Shown: positions 40,425 to 49,844, counted from the first letter of the stretch. The stretch is DNA of 64,000 nucleotides from Kocuria varians (GCF_006539885.1 NZ_BJNW01000011.1:1-64000); one strand, 5' to 3'. Notes: a model not told the origin generated them from the letters alone. Numbers and translations: made by a program.

Positions 40425-42084
40425 GACCACCGCGGGGCAGCGCCCCGCCGTCCTGCCCAACGGCATGCCCGCCGAGGCCGCGGACCGCTACCGCGAGCTG
40501 GGCCTGTGGACGGGTCAGACGCACTGGGACCTGTTCGAGCGGGCCATCACCGAGCGGCCCGAGCACACGGCGGTCGTGGACCGGCGCAGGACACTGAGCT
40601 ACCGCGAGCTGGGCGAGGGCATCGACCGCGCGGCCACCGTGCTCATGGCCGCGGGGGTTCGCGAGGGCTCGCCCGTGGTCGTGCAGCTGCCGAACTCCGC
40701 CGTATTCCTGGAGACCGTGGGCGCGCTGTTCAAGCTCGGCGCCGTACCGGTCTTCGCGCTGCCCGCGCACGGCTCACGCGAGGTGGGCCACTTCTGTGCG
40801 ATGTCCGACGCCGTGGCCTACGTGGGTCCGCGCCGCGGCCCCCGGGACCTGCTCGCCGTCGCCGACGCCGTGCGCCGGGACCACCCGGAGGTCACCCCGG
40901 TCTCGGTGGACGAGCGCGTCACGGACCCGTGGGCCGAGGCCACGGTGGCCGGCGACGTCGTCGACGTCCCGGACGCCGAGGTGCCCGTCACGCGCGTGTC
41001 CCCGGAGTCGCTCGCGTTCCTGCAGCTCTCCGGCGGCACCACCGCGCTGCCCAAGCTGATCCCCCGCACGCACGACGACTACCTCTACTCGGTGCGCCGC
41101 AGCGTGGAGGTGTGCGACGTGCGCCCGGAGGACGTGATGCTCGTGGCGCTGCCGTGCGCGCACAACTTCACGATGAGCTCCCCGGGGATCCTGGGCGCGC
41201 TGCACGTGGGCGCGACCATCGTGATCGCGGGGGACCCGAGCCCCACCACGTGCCTGTCGGCCATCGACCGGCACCGGGTCACGCAGGCGGCCCTCGTCCC
41301 GCCGCTGCTGCTCGCGTGGCTCAACAGTCCCGCCGTGCAGGAGCACGACCTCTCCTCGCTGCGCACCCTGTGGGTGGGCGGCGCCAAGCTCAGCGACACC
41401 GCCGCGCGGCGCGTGGGCCCCGAGCTCGGCTGCACGCTGCAGCAGGTCTTCGGGATGGCCGAGGGCCTCGTGAATTACACCCGCCTGGACGACCCCGAGG
41501 ACCTCGTGGTCACCACGCAGGGCAGGCCGATATCCGAGCACGACGAGCTGCGGATCCTCGACGAGGACGGCCGGGAGGTCGCCCCGGGGGAGCCCGGTGT
41601 GCTCTACACCCGCGGGCCGTACACCATCCGCCGGTACCACCGCGCGCCGGAGGTCAACGCCCGCTCCTTCACCGACGACGGCTTCTACTGCACCGGTGAC
41701 ATCGTGCGGCAGCTGCCGAGCGGGCACATCGTGGTGGTGGGCCGGGATAAGGACCAGATCAACCGCGGCGGCGAGAAGGTGGCCCCGGAAGCGGTGGAGA
41801 ACGAGCTGCTCGCCCACCCCGCGGTGCACGACGTCTCCGTGGTGGGCATCCCGGACGAGGTTCTCGGCGAGAAGATCTGCGCCTACCTCATCCCCCGGGA
41901 CGGCCACCGCGAGGACTTCCCCTCCGTCACCGAGCTGCGCGGCTTCCTGCGCGAGCGGGGACTGTCCTCGTTCGCCGTGCCGGACGTGTTCGAGACCGTC
42001 ACCGAGTTCCCGCACACCGGTGTGGGCAAGACCAGCAAGAAGGACCAGCGGGGGATGGCGCAGCCGGGCCCGAGCCGCCCCTGA
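40417..42084 (+). CDS. dhbE: 2,3-dihydroxybenzoate-AMP ligase
   Basis: Activates DHB with ATP and transfers it to the aryl carrier protein. The 555-residue ANL-family enzyme has the phosphate loop LSGGTTALPKLIPRTH, the aryl-acid pocket motif ALPCAHNFTMSSPG (the asparagine that contacts the 2-hydroxyl in DhbE), VFGMAEGLVNYT, the YCTGDIV aspartate, GRDKDQINRGGEK hinge and the late catalytic lysine in GVGKTSKK. These match EntE/DhbE closely. The GTG start overlaps the isochorismatase stop by eight bases, indicating coupling. Salicylate cannot be excluded by eye, but the full DHB pathway alongside makes DHB the natural substrate. Confidence 0.94.
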   Translation: MSETTAGQRPAVLPNGMPAEAADRYRELGLWTGQTHWDLFERAITERPEHTAVVDRRRTLSYRELGEGIDRAATVLMAAGVREGSPVVVQLPNSAVFLETVGALFKLGAVPVFALPAHGSREVGHFCAMSDAVAYVGPRRGPRDLLAVADAVRRDHPEVTPVSVDERVTDPWAEATVAGDVVDVPDAEVPVTRVSPESLAFLQLSGGTTALPKLIPRTHDDYLYSVRRSVEVCDVRPEDVMLVALPCAHNFTMSSPGILGALHVGATIVIAGDPSPTTCLSAIDRHRVTQAALVPPLLLAWLNSPAVQEHDLSSLRTLWVGGAKLSDTAARRVGPELGCTLQQVFGMAEGLVNYTRLDDPEDLVVTTQGRPISEHDELRILDEDGREVAPGEPGVLYTRGPYTIRRYHRAPEVNARSFTDDGFYCTGDIVRQLPSGHIVVVGRDKDQINRGGEKVAPEAVENELLAHPAVHDVSVVGIPDEVLGEKICAYLIPRDGHREDFPSVTELRGFLRERGLSSFAVPDVFETVTEFPHTGVGKTSKKDQRGMAQPGPSRP

Positions 42085-42135
42085 GCCGCACCACCCGCTG
42101 AGCACACCACGACCCCCACGAATCGAGACGGACAC

Positions 42136-43422
42136 ATGTACAACCTCATCGGCGTCGGCTTCGGGCCGGCGAACCTGGCCCTGGCCATCGCGATCGACGA
42201 CCACAACCGGCGCGTGCCGCAGGACGAGCAGCTCTCGGTGCTGTTCCTGGAGCGCTCCGAGGGCTTCGCGTGGCACCCGGGCATGCTGCTGCCCCACGCG
42301 ACCATGCAGATCTCGTTCCTCAAGGACCTCGTCTCCTTCCGGGACGTGACCCACCCGCTGTCCTTCCTGTCCTACCTGCAGCAGCACGGGCGCCTGGACC
42401 ACTTCGTGAACAAGCAGACGTTCTTCCCGTCCCGCACGGAGTTCTCCGACTACCTCGGCTGGGCCGCGGACCACGTCTCCGAGCACGTGCGCTACGGCGC
42501 GGAGGTCCGGGCCGCGCACGTGGACCCCGAGGACCACTCGGTGGTCGTCGAGCTCGCGGACGGCGAGCAGCTGCACGCCCGCGCCGCGGTGCTCGCCCCG
42601 GGGCTGCAGCCGCGCCTGCCCGAGGGCGTGACGCTGTCCCCGCGCGTGATCCACACGTCCCAGACGCTGCACGCGATGGAGCACGTGCCCTTCCCGGTGC
42701 GCACCGCCGTGGTCGTGGGTGCGGGCCAGAGCGCGGCGGAGGTGGTGCGCTACCTCCACGACCGGGACGCCAACACCACCGTCCACTCGGTCTTCGCCAA
42801 GGTGGGCTACACCCCGGCGGACGTCAGCTCGTTCGTCAACCGCATCTTCGACCCCGCCATGGTGGGCCGCTGGCACGAGGCACCGGAGGACGTGCGCCGC
42901 AGGCTCTTCGAGTACCACCGCGGCACCAACTACTCCGCGGTGGACCCCGAGCTCGTGGAGGAGCTCTACGGCGTGGAGTACGAGGAGCGGGTGACCGGGC
43001 GGCGTCGGCTGTTTATGGACAACTGCTCCGAGGTCGTGGCCTACCGCGAGACCCCCACCACCGTGGAGGTGGACGTGCGGGACCTCACCACGGGGGAGGC
43101 CACTACGCTCGAGGCGGACCTCGTGGTCTTCGCCTCCGGCTACCGCCCGGCGGATCCCGTGGACCTCTTCGGGGCGGACGCCCGGTGGTACCGTCACGAC
43201 GGAACGGCGCCCGTGGTCGGGCGCGACTACACGTGGACCCCGGCGCGGGAGAGCGCACCGCCCGTGTACCTCAACGGCGGGGTGGAGCACACGCACGGCC
43301 TGTCGTCGTCGCTGCTGTCCAACCTCGCGGTGCGCAGCGGCGAGATCCTCGACTCGCTCGTGGCCCGTCGCAGCGCCCCGTCCGCCGCCGTGCCCGGCGC
43401 CCTCGGCGCGAGCACCCGGTAG
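42136..43422 (+). CDS. L-ornithine N5-monooxygenase
   Basis: FAD/NADPH enzyme that hydroxylates the side-chain amine of ornithine (or lysine), giving the hydroxamate precursor of the siderophore. The 428-residue protein shows the FAD loop GVGFGPANLALA, the substrate-side WHPGMLLPHATMQISFLKDL, the NADPH loop GAGQSAAEVV, GTNYSAVD and FASGYRP. Ornithine is preferred over lysine because the third NRPS A domain reads as a hydroxyornithine code. The ATG follows GAGACGG, 51 bp after the DHB ligase. No formyl- or acetyltransferase accompanies it, so the hydroxyornithine is probably used directly. Confidence 0.93.
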   Translation: MYNLIGVGFGPANLALAIAIDDHNRRVPQDEQLSVLFLERSEGFAWHPGMLLPHATMQISFLKDLVSFRDVTHPLSFLSYLQQHGRLDHFVNKQTFFPSRTEFSDYLGWAADHVSEHVRYGAEVRAAHVDPEDHSVVVELADGEQLHARAAVLAPGLQPRLPEGVTLSPRVIHTSQTLHAMEHVPFPVRTAVVVGAGQSAAEVVRYLHDRDANTTVHSVFAKVGYTPADVSSFVNRIFDPAMVGRWHEAPEDVRRRLFEYHRGTNYSAVDPELVEELYGVEYEERVTGRRRLFMDNCSEVVAYRETPTTVEVDVRDLTTGEATTLEADLVVFASGYRPADPVDLFGADARWYRHDGTAPVVGRDYTWTPARESAPPVYLNGGVEHTHGLSSSLLSNLAVRSGEILDSLVARRSAPSAAVPGALGASTR

Positions 43423-43444
43423 CACCAGGAGGAGAGAGCACCCC

Positions 43445-45283
43445 ATGCAACGCACCACCCGTGAGACCACCGTCTACCCGATCGCGATCCGTGAGCTGCA
43501 GGTGCAGCGGGTCGAGGACCTGAGCCCGCACATGCGCCGGGTGGTGCTGGGCGGGCCGGGCCTGGACGACCACGAGCGCAACGGCGTGGCGATCCCACCG
43601 TTCCGCAGCACCGGCTTCGACGACGACGTCAAGATCATCGTCCCGGACCCGGTGACCGGGCTGTGCCCCATCCCGGAGCCGCAGCCCGGAGGCACCGTCG
43701 CCTGGAGCGAGGAGTCCGTGGCCCTGGCCCGCACCTACACCGTGCGCTCGGTGGACCCGGAGACCGGGGAGATCGCCATGGACTTCGTGCTCCACGGCAC
43801 CGGGCTCGCCTCGGGCTGGGCGCGGCGCGTGACCCCGGGGGAGAGCGTCTACGTGGCCGGCCCCAAGGCCTCGACCGCCGCTCCCACGGACGTGGACTGG
43901 ATGCTGCTCGCCGGGGACGACACCGCCCTGCCCGCGATCGCCCGCGCCCTGGAGGACCTGCCCCGCGGCACGCGCGTGCACGCCGTCGTCGAGGTCGCCA
44001 CCGCGGCGGACCGGATCGAGCTGCGCTCGGACGCGGACGTGAGCCTCACGTGGGCCGTGCGCGAGAACGGGGAGGACCTCGTCTCGGCCGTGCAGGGCAT
44101 CGAGTGGTGGCCCGGCGAGGCGTTCGCCTGGGTGGCCGGGGAGGCGCTGGGGATCAAGCCCCTGCGCCGCTGGCTGCGCGAGGAACGCGGCGTCACGCGC
44201 GAGCACACGGACATCTCCGGCTACTGGCGCCGCCGCGACGTCGTGAGCGTGGCCGACTCCCCGGACGTCGTGGACGTCGGGGCCACCGGGCCCTCCGCCG
44301 AGGCGCGGCTGCACGAACTCACGGAGCTCACTCCCGCGCTCGTCGTGCGCTCGGCGATCGCCCTGGGTGTCTTCTCCCACGTGGACGACGGCGCCGCGAG
44401 CGTCCCCGAGCTCGCCCGCGCCCTGGATCTGCCCGAGGACTCCGTCCAGCGCCTCGTGCGGGCGCTGCGCGTGTACGACCTGCTGAGCGAGGACGCCGAG
44501 GGCCGCCTGGGCCTCACCGAGATGGGCGTGCTGCTCGCGGACCCCGAGTCCCGCACGGTGCGCTCGATCTCCCGGGCCGCCACCGTGCGCGAACTCGCGC
44601 TCGCGGGTCTCGACCGCGCACTGGCCACCGGCAGCGCGGTCCCCGTGGACACTGCCGGGCGGTACTGGGACGAGCGCTGCGCTCAAGACACCGCGCTCGC
44701 CGCGGAAGCGGATGACCACGTGGCCGAGGAGGCCTGGTTCACCGCGCCCGCCATTCCGGCCGCTGTGGGCCTGGACGGCTCCGCCACCGTGGTCTTTGCC
44801 GGCCCGGGCTGCGGCGTCTACGCGGACGAGACCATGCGCCGCGTCCCCGGGCTGCGGGCCGTGCTCGCCGGTTCGGAAACCGAGGTCCGCCGCGGACTGG
44901 CCGACGTCGCCGCGGTGCGCCGCGAGCACGTCGCCACCCTGGTGACCCCCGTGCCGGGCGACGTCCCGGACGGCACCGACACCCTGCTGCTGCTCGACCC
45001 GTTCGCCTCGCTGCCCGGCACGGAGCACGCGGACGTGCTGCGCCGGGCCGTGGAACGCGCGCGCCGCGTCGTCGTCGTCTCCGCCCTCGTGGACCACGAG
45101 AACCCGGACGAGTACGACGTCGAGGAGGACCTGCGCCGGCTCTGCCTCAGCGGCGGCGAGATCCCCACGCGCCGTCGACTCTCCGCGCTCGCCGCGGACG
45201 CCGGCGCCATCGTCCACGACGTCAGCGCCGTGGGCTGGGGCGTGTGGGCCGTGGAGCTGCGCCCCCTCACCGGGACGGTGTGA
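43445..45283 (+). CDS. Siderophore-interacting flavoprotein fused to a methyltransferase-like domain
   Basis: Residues 1 to about 265 form a siderophore-interacting protein (SIP), the FAD-dependent ferric reductase family that frees iron in the cytoplasm: ARTYTVRSVDPE (flavin site), GPKAS, LLAGDDTALPAIARALE, WVAGEALGIKPLRRWL and SGYWRRR. Residues about 285-612 resemble a small-molecule O-methyltransferase: a dimerisation/winged-helix part (ALVVRSAIALGVFSHV... LTEMGVLL) then a Rossmann-like part. The SAM loop is degenerate (FAGPGCGVYADETMRRVPGL in place of the usual DxGGGxG), so methylation is doubtful. It is 612 residues long, against about 270 for a plain SIP. It lies in the operon seven bases before the ABC genes. 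Confidence 0.85.
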   Translation: MQRTTRETTVYPIAIRELQVQRVEDLSPHMRRVVLGGPGLDDHERNGVAIPPFRSTGFDDDVKIIVPDPVTGLCPIPEPQPGGTVAWSEESVALARTYTVRSVDPETGEIAMDFVLHGTGLASGWARRVTPGESVYVAGPKASTAAPTDVDWMLLAGDDTALPAIARALEDLPRGTRVHAVVEVATAADRIELRSDADVSLTWAVRENGEDLVSAVQGIEWWPGEAFAWVAGEALGIKPLRRWLREERGVTREHTDISGYWRRRDVVSVADSPDVVDVGATGPSAEARLHELTELTPALVVRSAIALGVFSHVDDGAASVPELARALDLPEDSVQRLVRALRVYDLLSEDAEGRLGLTEMGVLLADPESRTVRSISRAATVRELALAGLDRALATGSAVPVDTAGRYWDERCAQDTALAAEADDHVAEEAWFTAPAIPAAVGLDGSATVVFAGPGCGVYADETMRRVPGLRAVLAGSETEVRRGLADVAAVRREHVATLVTPVPGDVPDGTDTLLLLDPFASLPGTEHADVLRRAVERARRVVVVSALVDHENPDEYDVEEDLRRLCLSGGEIPTRRRLSALAADAGAIVHDVSAVGWGVWAVELRPLTGTV

Positions 45284-45289
45284 TCGCGG

Positions 45290-47089
45290 GTGCGGACACT
45301 GCTCGAACCGCCGGTGGACGAGGACCGCAGGACGTACCTCTCCATTACGCAGGACACCACCCCCGCCGGTCTCGTGGGCCAGGTGCTGCGCTCGCGGCCC
45401 GGGCTGACCGTGGGCGCGGCGATGCTCGCAGTGACGCACCAGCTCGGCGAGGTGCTCGTGCCCGTGGTCGTGGGGCGTGCGCTGGACGGGCCGATCGCCG
45501 CCGGTGACGCCCGCGGCACCGTGCTCGTGGTGCTGCTGCTCGCGGTCGTGTTCGCGGTGCTCTCCTTCTCCTACCGAATCGGTGGGCGGATGGGCCACGC
45601 GGCCATGAGCTACGTGGAGCACGAGCTGCGCATGCGCGTCACGGACACCCTGACCCGGCCCGAGGGCTCGGGCGGTCGTGCCCGCACCACCGGTGACCTG
45701 ATGACCGTGGCCGGCACCGACGCCTCCGCCGTGGCCCGCACCAAGCTGCTCGCGTTCCTGCCGGTGGGAGAGCTCGCCGCCGTGGTGGTGGGCGGCGCGG
45801 TGCTCGTGACGGTGTGGTGGCCGCTCGGCGTGGGTGTCCTGGTGGGTGCCGCGGTGACCGCGTTCGTCGCGGACCGCCTGGCCGCCCCGCTCGCGGCGCG
45901 CCAGCACCGCGCCCAGGAGACGGCCGGTGCCGCCGCGGACTCCGCGGTGGACCACCTGACGGGGCTGCGCGTCGTCGCCGGCCTCGGTGCCGGACGGGAG
46001 GCGGCGCGCCGCTACCGTTCGACGTCGCACACCGCCCTGCGTGCCGCCCTGACCGCCAATGTGAGCCGGGGGATGCTCAGCGCCGTGACGCAGCTGGCTG
46101 GCGGCGTCTTCGTGGTGCTCACCGCCGTGGTCGCCATGCAGCAGACCATGGTGGGGCGGCTGTCCGTCGGGGACCTCGTGGTGGTCGTGGCCGTGTCCCA
46201 GCTGCTCGTGGATCCCATGACCGTGCTCGGACGCAACGTGGGGGTCGTGTGGGCCACGGGCCTCGCCTCCGCTCGCCGTGTGCTCGCGGTGCTGCAGGCC
46301 CCGCCGCGCGAGCACCACGACCCCGAGGACGACGACGCCGCCCTCCTCCCGGGCGCCTCCGAGCTCCTCGTCGTGGACGCGCCCGCGGCCGCCAAGCCCG
46401 CGCTGCTCGATCTGCTGGCCGGTCCGCGGCGGATCACCGCCCACGAGAACGCCCTGGCGGCCTCCGGCGACGACCACGTGTTCGACGCCCCCGTGCACCG
46501 CAACGTGGGCTTCGACCACGCCCCGGCCGAGACCGTGGAGCGGTGCCTGGACGTCGCCCAGTGTCGCGAGTTCCTCGACCCGGTGACGCCCGCGAGCGGT
46601 CCCACCACCGCTGACCACGACCGCACGCAGGAGCCCGAGGACCGCTCGACCAGCACCGGCGAGGCCGGCCGCCACCTCTCCGGCGGCCAGCGCCAACGCG
46701 TGGTCCTGGCCCGCGCGCTCGCCGCGGACGCCCCGCTGCTCGTGCTCGACGAGCCCACCTCCGCCCTGGACACCGTGACCGAGGTGACCGTGGCGCAGGC
46801 CGTGGCCGCCCACCGCAGCGGCAGCGCCACCGTGGTGTTCACGGCCTCTGAGGTGTGGCACGCGCTGGCGGACCGCGTGGTGACCGTGCCCGCCACGGAG
46901 ACCGAGTGCACGCATGAGAACGGTGCACACGAGCACCAGGCGCACGAGGACCGGACACCCGAGAACCGGATGCACGAAGACCGGGCGCACGAAAATTCAG
47001 CGGGGGAGAACGCAGCGCACCGGACGGACGGCCCCCATCCGGTCCGCCCCGCAACCGCGGGGGCCAGCAGCTCGGAGGCCGCACGGTGA
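45290..47089 (+). CDS. ABC half-transporter with degenerate Walker A, IrtA/YbtP-like
   Basis: An exporter-fold membrane domain (about six helices, residues 30-320) joined to an ATPase domain; 599 residues. The ATPase keeps the signature LSGGQRQRV (463 on) and Walker [13 protein letters not shown], but Walker A is degraded to [13 protein letters not shown] (only Lys369 retained) and the H-loop histidine is replaced (VVFTASEVW). The last 60 residues are His/Glu-rich. It overlaps the second half-transporter (GTGA). Together with the upstream SIP gene the pair resembles IrtAB and YbtPQ, exporter-fold systems that import ferric siderophores; export cannot be ruled out. The GTG start has a poor ribosome site. 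Confidence 0.85.
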   Translation: MRTLLEPPVDEDRRTYLSITQDTTPAGLVGQVLRSRPGLTVGAAMLAVTHQLGEVLVPVVVGRALDGPIAAGDARGTVLVVLLLAVVFAVLSFSYRIGGRMGHAAMSYVEHELRMRVTDTLTRPEGSGGRARTTGDLMTVAGTDASAVARTKLLAFLPVGELAAVVVGGAVLVTVWWPLGVGVLVGAAVTAFVADRLAAPLAARQHRAQETAGAAADSAVDHLTGLRVVAGLGAGREAARRYRSTSHTALRAALTANVSRGMLSAVTQLAGGVFVVLTAVVAMQQTMVGRLSVGDLVVVVAVSQLLVDPMTVLGRNVGVVWATGLASARRVLAVLQAPPREHHDPEDDDAALLPGASELLVVDAPAAAKPALLDLLAGPRRITAHENALAASGDDHVFDAPVHRNVGFDHAPAETVERCLDVAQCREFLDPVTPASGPTTADHDRTQEPEDRSTSTGEAGRHLSGGQRQRVVLARALAADAPLLVLDEPTSALDTVTEVTVAQAVAAHRSGSATVVFTASEVWHALADRVVTVPATETECTHENGAHEHQAHEDRTPENRMHEDRAHENSAGENAAHRTDGPHPVRPATAGASSSEAAR

Positions 47090-48990
47090 GCACCCTCCAG
47101 AACTCCCGCGCCGCCGCCGCGCGCGGTTCGGTCGACAACGCTCCGCAGACCCTGCCCACCGCCGGCAGCCGCGAGGTGCTCTCAGCCGTCGGACAGCGGT
47201 TGCGCCCCCAGCTCGTCCGGGTGCTCGGCTCCCTCGCGGTGCTGCTCGCCTCGGCGGGCTGCGGCCTCGTGCTGCCGCTCGTGCTGGGCCGCGTGGTGGA
47301 CGCCGTGACCGGCACGGACACCCAGCACCCCCTGGTGGGCGACGGCGACCCGTGGCGCGTGCTCGCGGTGCTCCTCGGCGCCCTCGTGCTGGGTTCCGTG
47401 CTCAACGGTCTGGGCACCGCCTGGTCCGCGGGCGCGGCGGACCGCGTGGTGGCGGACCTGCGCGAGGAGGCCGTGGCCGCGGCACTGACCCTGGACCAGG
47501 AGCGCGCCGAGTCCCTGGGATCCGGCGAGGTGGTCTCCCGCTCCAGCGACGACGTCGCCGCCGTCACCTCCGCGGTCAACACCGCCCTGCCGTCCGCGAT
47601 CGCCGCGGTGACGGGCATCGTGGTGACCACGGTCGGGATGGCCGGCATCCACTGGGCGTTCGCCGCGGTGCTCGTCGTCGTCACGGTGCCCGTCTACACC
47701 GTGGCGGTGCGCCGCTACCTGCGCGAGGCCCCGCCGCTCTACCGGGCGGAGCGCGCGCAGCGTGCCGTCCGTGCGGGCATGGTGCTCGACGCCGTCCGCG
47801 GCGCCCCGGTGCTGCGCGGCTTCGGTGCGCAGGGCTTCATGCGGCGTCGGCTCGTCGTGCCGTCGTGGCTCGTCTCCCGGCTCGTGGTGCTCACCCAGAT
47901 CGCGACCACGCGCCTGTTCGGCGGGGTGAACCTCGCCGAGTTCTTGGGCCTGGCCGCGCTGCTCGGTACCACGTTCGCACTGCTCGGCAGCGGGACCGTG
48001 ACCCTGGGTGCCGCGACCACCGCCGTGCTGTTCTTCCTGCGGCTCTACGGGCCCATCGGCACCGCGCTGATGATGCTCGACCAGCTGCAGTCCGCGTACA
48101 CGTCCCTCGGCCGGATCGTGGGCCTCGCCCGGCTCGCTCCCGACGGCTCGGAGGCAGGCCCGTGGGCGGAACGCGGGGCTGTGGGGTCCCCGCCCCCGGA
48201 CGCCGCCCCGGGCTCCGCGACGACGACGCCCGGTACCGGCCGCGAGCGCCCGAACGCGGACGTCGTCGTGCGCGATCTGGACGTCCACTACGGGGCCCGG
48301 CACGCCGTGCGCGAGGTCAGCATCGACGTCGAGCCGGAATCCTCGGTGGCCCTCGTGGGCGCCTCGGGGGCGGGGAAGTCCTCCCTGGCCGCGGTCGTGG
48401 CCGGTGTCCGCACGCCCACGCGCGGGACCGTGCGGATCGGCGGCGAGGACCCGCACGCCCTGCGGCCCGCCGACCGGGCCCGGCTGGTCGCGCTCATCTC
48501 CCAGGAGAGCCACGTCTTCGCGGGCACCCTGCGCGAGAACCTCACGTTGGCGTTGCCCGCCGCGGACGACGACGCCGTGTGGTCCGCCCTGGACACCGTG
48601 GGCCTGAGGGACTGGGCCCGCTCCCTGCCCGACGGTCTGGACACGCCCCTCGCGGACGGCGGCCCCGGCCTCGGGGACATGCGTTCCCAGCAGCTGTCCC
48701 TGGCCCGCGTGGCCCTGCTCGCGCCGAGCGTCGTCGTCCTGGACGAACCCGTGTCCCGCGCGGCGCGCAACGAGGCCGAGACCCTCGCCCGGGCGGTGCG
48801 CGCAGTGTGCCGCGGGCGCACCTCCGTCACGGTGATCCACCACCTGGACCAAGCCGCGCAGTGCGAGCGCATCCTCGTGATGTCCGACGGCGCGGTGATC
48901 GAGGACGGCGGGCACGAGAAGCTGCTCGCCACGGACGGGCGCTACGCCATGCTGTGGCACGCGTCCCACGCGCGGGAGGAAGAACCGTGA
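47086..48990 (+). CDS. ABC half-transporter with degenerate signature motif, IrtB/YbtQ-like
   Basis: Partner of the preceding gene, 634 residues: membrane domain of about six helices (residues 45-345) and ATPase domain. Walker A is intact (GASGAGKSS, Lys431), Walker B has the catalytic glutamate (VVVLDEPVS) and the H-loop histidine is present (TVIHHLDQ). The signature LSGGQ is replaced by LGDMR (529-533) and the D-loop SALD by SRAA. The heterodimer would thus have one complete ATP site (this Walker A with the partner's signature) and one dead site. A Pro/Ala/Gly-rich linker of about 40 residues joins the domains. Start GTG overlaps the upstream stop; its own stop overlaps the next start. Confidence 0.88.
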   Translation: MSTLQNSRAAAARGSVDNAPQTLPTAGSREVLSAVGQRLRPQLVRVLGSLAVLLASAGCGLVLPLVLGRVVDAVTGTDTQHPLVGDGDPWRVLAVLLGALVLGSVLNGLGTAWSAGAADRVVADLREEAVAAALTLDQERAESLGSGEVVSRSSDDVAAVTSAVNTALPSAIAAVTGIVVTTVGMAGIHWAFAAVLVVVTVPVYTVAVRRYLREAPPLYRAERAQRAVRAGMVLDAVRGAPVLRGFGAQGFMRRRLVVPSWLVSRLVVLTQIATTRLFGGVNLAEFLGLAALLGTTFALLGSGTVTLGAATTAVLFFLRLYGPIGTALMMLDQLQSAYTSLGRIVGLARLAPDGSEAGPWAERGAVGSPPPDAAPGSATTTPGTGRERPNADVVVRDLDVHYGARHAVREVSIDVEPESSVALVGASGAGKSSLAAVVAGVRTPTRGTVRIGGEDPHALRPADRARLVALISQESHVFAGTLRENLTLALPAADDDAVWSALDTVGLRDWARSLPDGLDTPLADGGPGLGDMRSQQLSLARVALLAPSVVVLDEPVSRAARNEAETLARAVRAVCRGRTSVTVIHHLDQAAQCERILVMSDGAVIEDGGHEKLLATDGRYAMLWHASHAREEEP

Positions 48991-49844
48991 GCGAGTCCGG
49001 CGGCGCCCGCGCCGGTGGCCATGATGCCGACGCCGCTCACGGTCGGACCGGACCCGGCGACGGCTCGCCCGCGCACCCCTGTACCCACGACTCCGCCGGA
49101 GACGCGGCCGCCGACGCCGCCCGCGAGGCGTTCCATGCGCTCCTGCCACCGGGCGCGGTGGTCGTGGCACGCGGCCACGACGTCACAGCGACGCCGCGCG
49201 CGGAGGAGGCGGCCGCCGTCGCCGCGGCGGTGCCTTCGCGCGTCGCCGAGTTCGCCACGGGACGCTCGTGCGCCCACGAGGCCCTCGAACTGCTGGGCCG
49301 TCCCACCGCGGGCATCGGACGGGGAGAGCGCGGCGAGCCACTGTGGCCCCGCGGTGTGGTGGGAAGCATCACGCACTGCGAGGGGCTGCGTGCCGCCGCG
49401 GTCGCCAGGAGCGCAGACGTCCTGGGGCTCGGGATCGACGCGGAGCCGCACCTGCCCCTGCCCGAGGACGTCCTGGACCTGACGCTCACACCGGCGGAGC
49501 GGGACCGCGTGGCCGCGCTGGACCGCAGCCGCCCGGACGTCGCGTGGGGCCGGATTGTGTTCAGCCTCAAGGAGTCCGTCTACAAACTCTGGTACCCGCT
49601 GCGCCACGAGTGGCTGGGCTTCGAGGAGGTGGACGCCGTCGTCGCAACGGACGGGACGTTCACCGTGGCCCTGCCGCGACCGCTCCCCGCTCCCCACGGG
49701 GACGTGCTCACGGTGCGGGGCCGGTGGACGGTGACCGGCGGCCTGCTGCTCACGGCCGTGGCACTGACCCCGGTCAGTGGAACTCGGGCAGGCGCATCAT
49801 GCCCTCCTGCACCGTGGTGGCGATCATCGCGCCGTCGCGGGTGA
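48987..49844 (+). CDS. 4'-phosphopantetheinyl transferase (EntD/PptT type)
   Basis: Adds the phosphopantetheine arm to carrier domains, here presumably the aryl carrier protein and the four T domains of the NRPS. The 285-residue protein has GSITHCEG, the metal-binding pair GIDAEP (Asp151, Glu153) and FSLKESVYKLWYP (Lys195, Glu196, Lys200), characteristic of the EntD/PptT subgroup. A disordered Gly/Asp/Ala-rich tail of about 45 residues leads. The GTG start overlaps the ABC stop (GTGA) after GGGAGGAAG. The last 24 codons overlap the 3' end of convergent tesB by 71 bp. It closes the operon. Confidence 0.93.
   Translation: MSESGGARAGGHDADAAHGRTGPGDGSPAHPCTHDSAGDAAADAAREAFHALLPPGAVVVARGHDVTATPRAEEAAAVAAAVPSRVAEFATGRSCAHEALELLGRPTAGIGRGERGEPLWPRGVVGSITHCEGLRAAAVARSADVLGLGIDAEPHLPLPEDVLDLTLTPAERDRVAALDRSRPDVAWGRIVFSLKESVYKLWYPLRHEWLGFEEVDAVVATDGTFTVALPRPLPAPHGDVLTVRGRWTVTGGLLLTAVALTPVSGTRAGASCPPAPWWRSSRRRG

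Noticed and set aside
22525-49844. Island considered as a recently acquired mobile element
   Set aside because: No integrase, transposase, flanking repeat or tRNA junction is seen, and base composition equals that of the neighbours.
48987-49844. Transferase considered as the holo-ACP synthase AcpS
   Set aside because: Its length, the SITHCEG region and the FSLKESVYK motif are of the EntD/PptT group; AcpS is about 125 residues.
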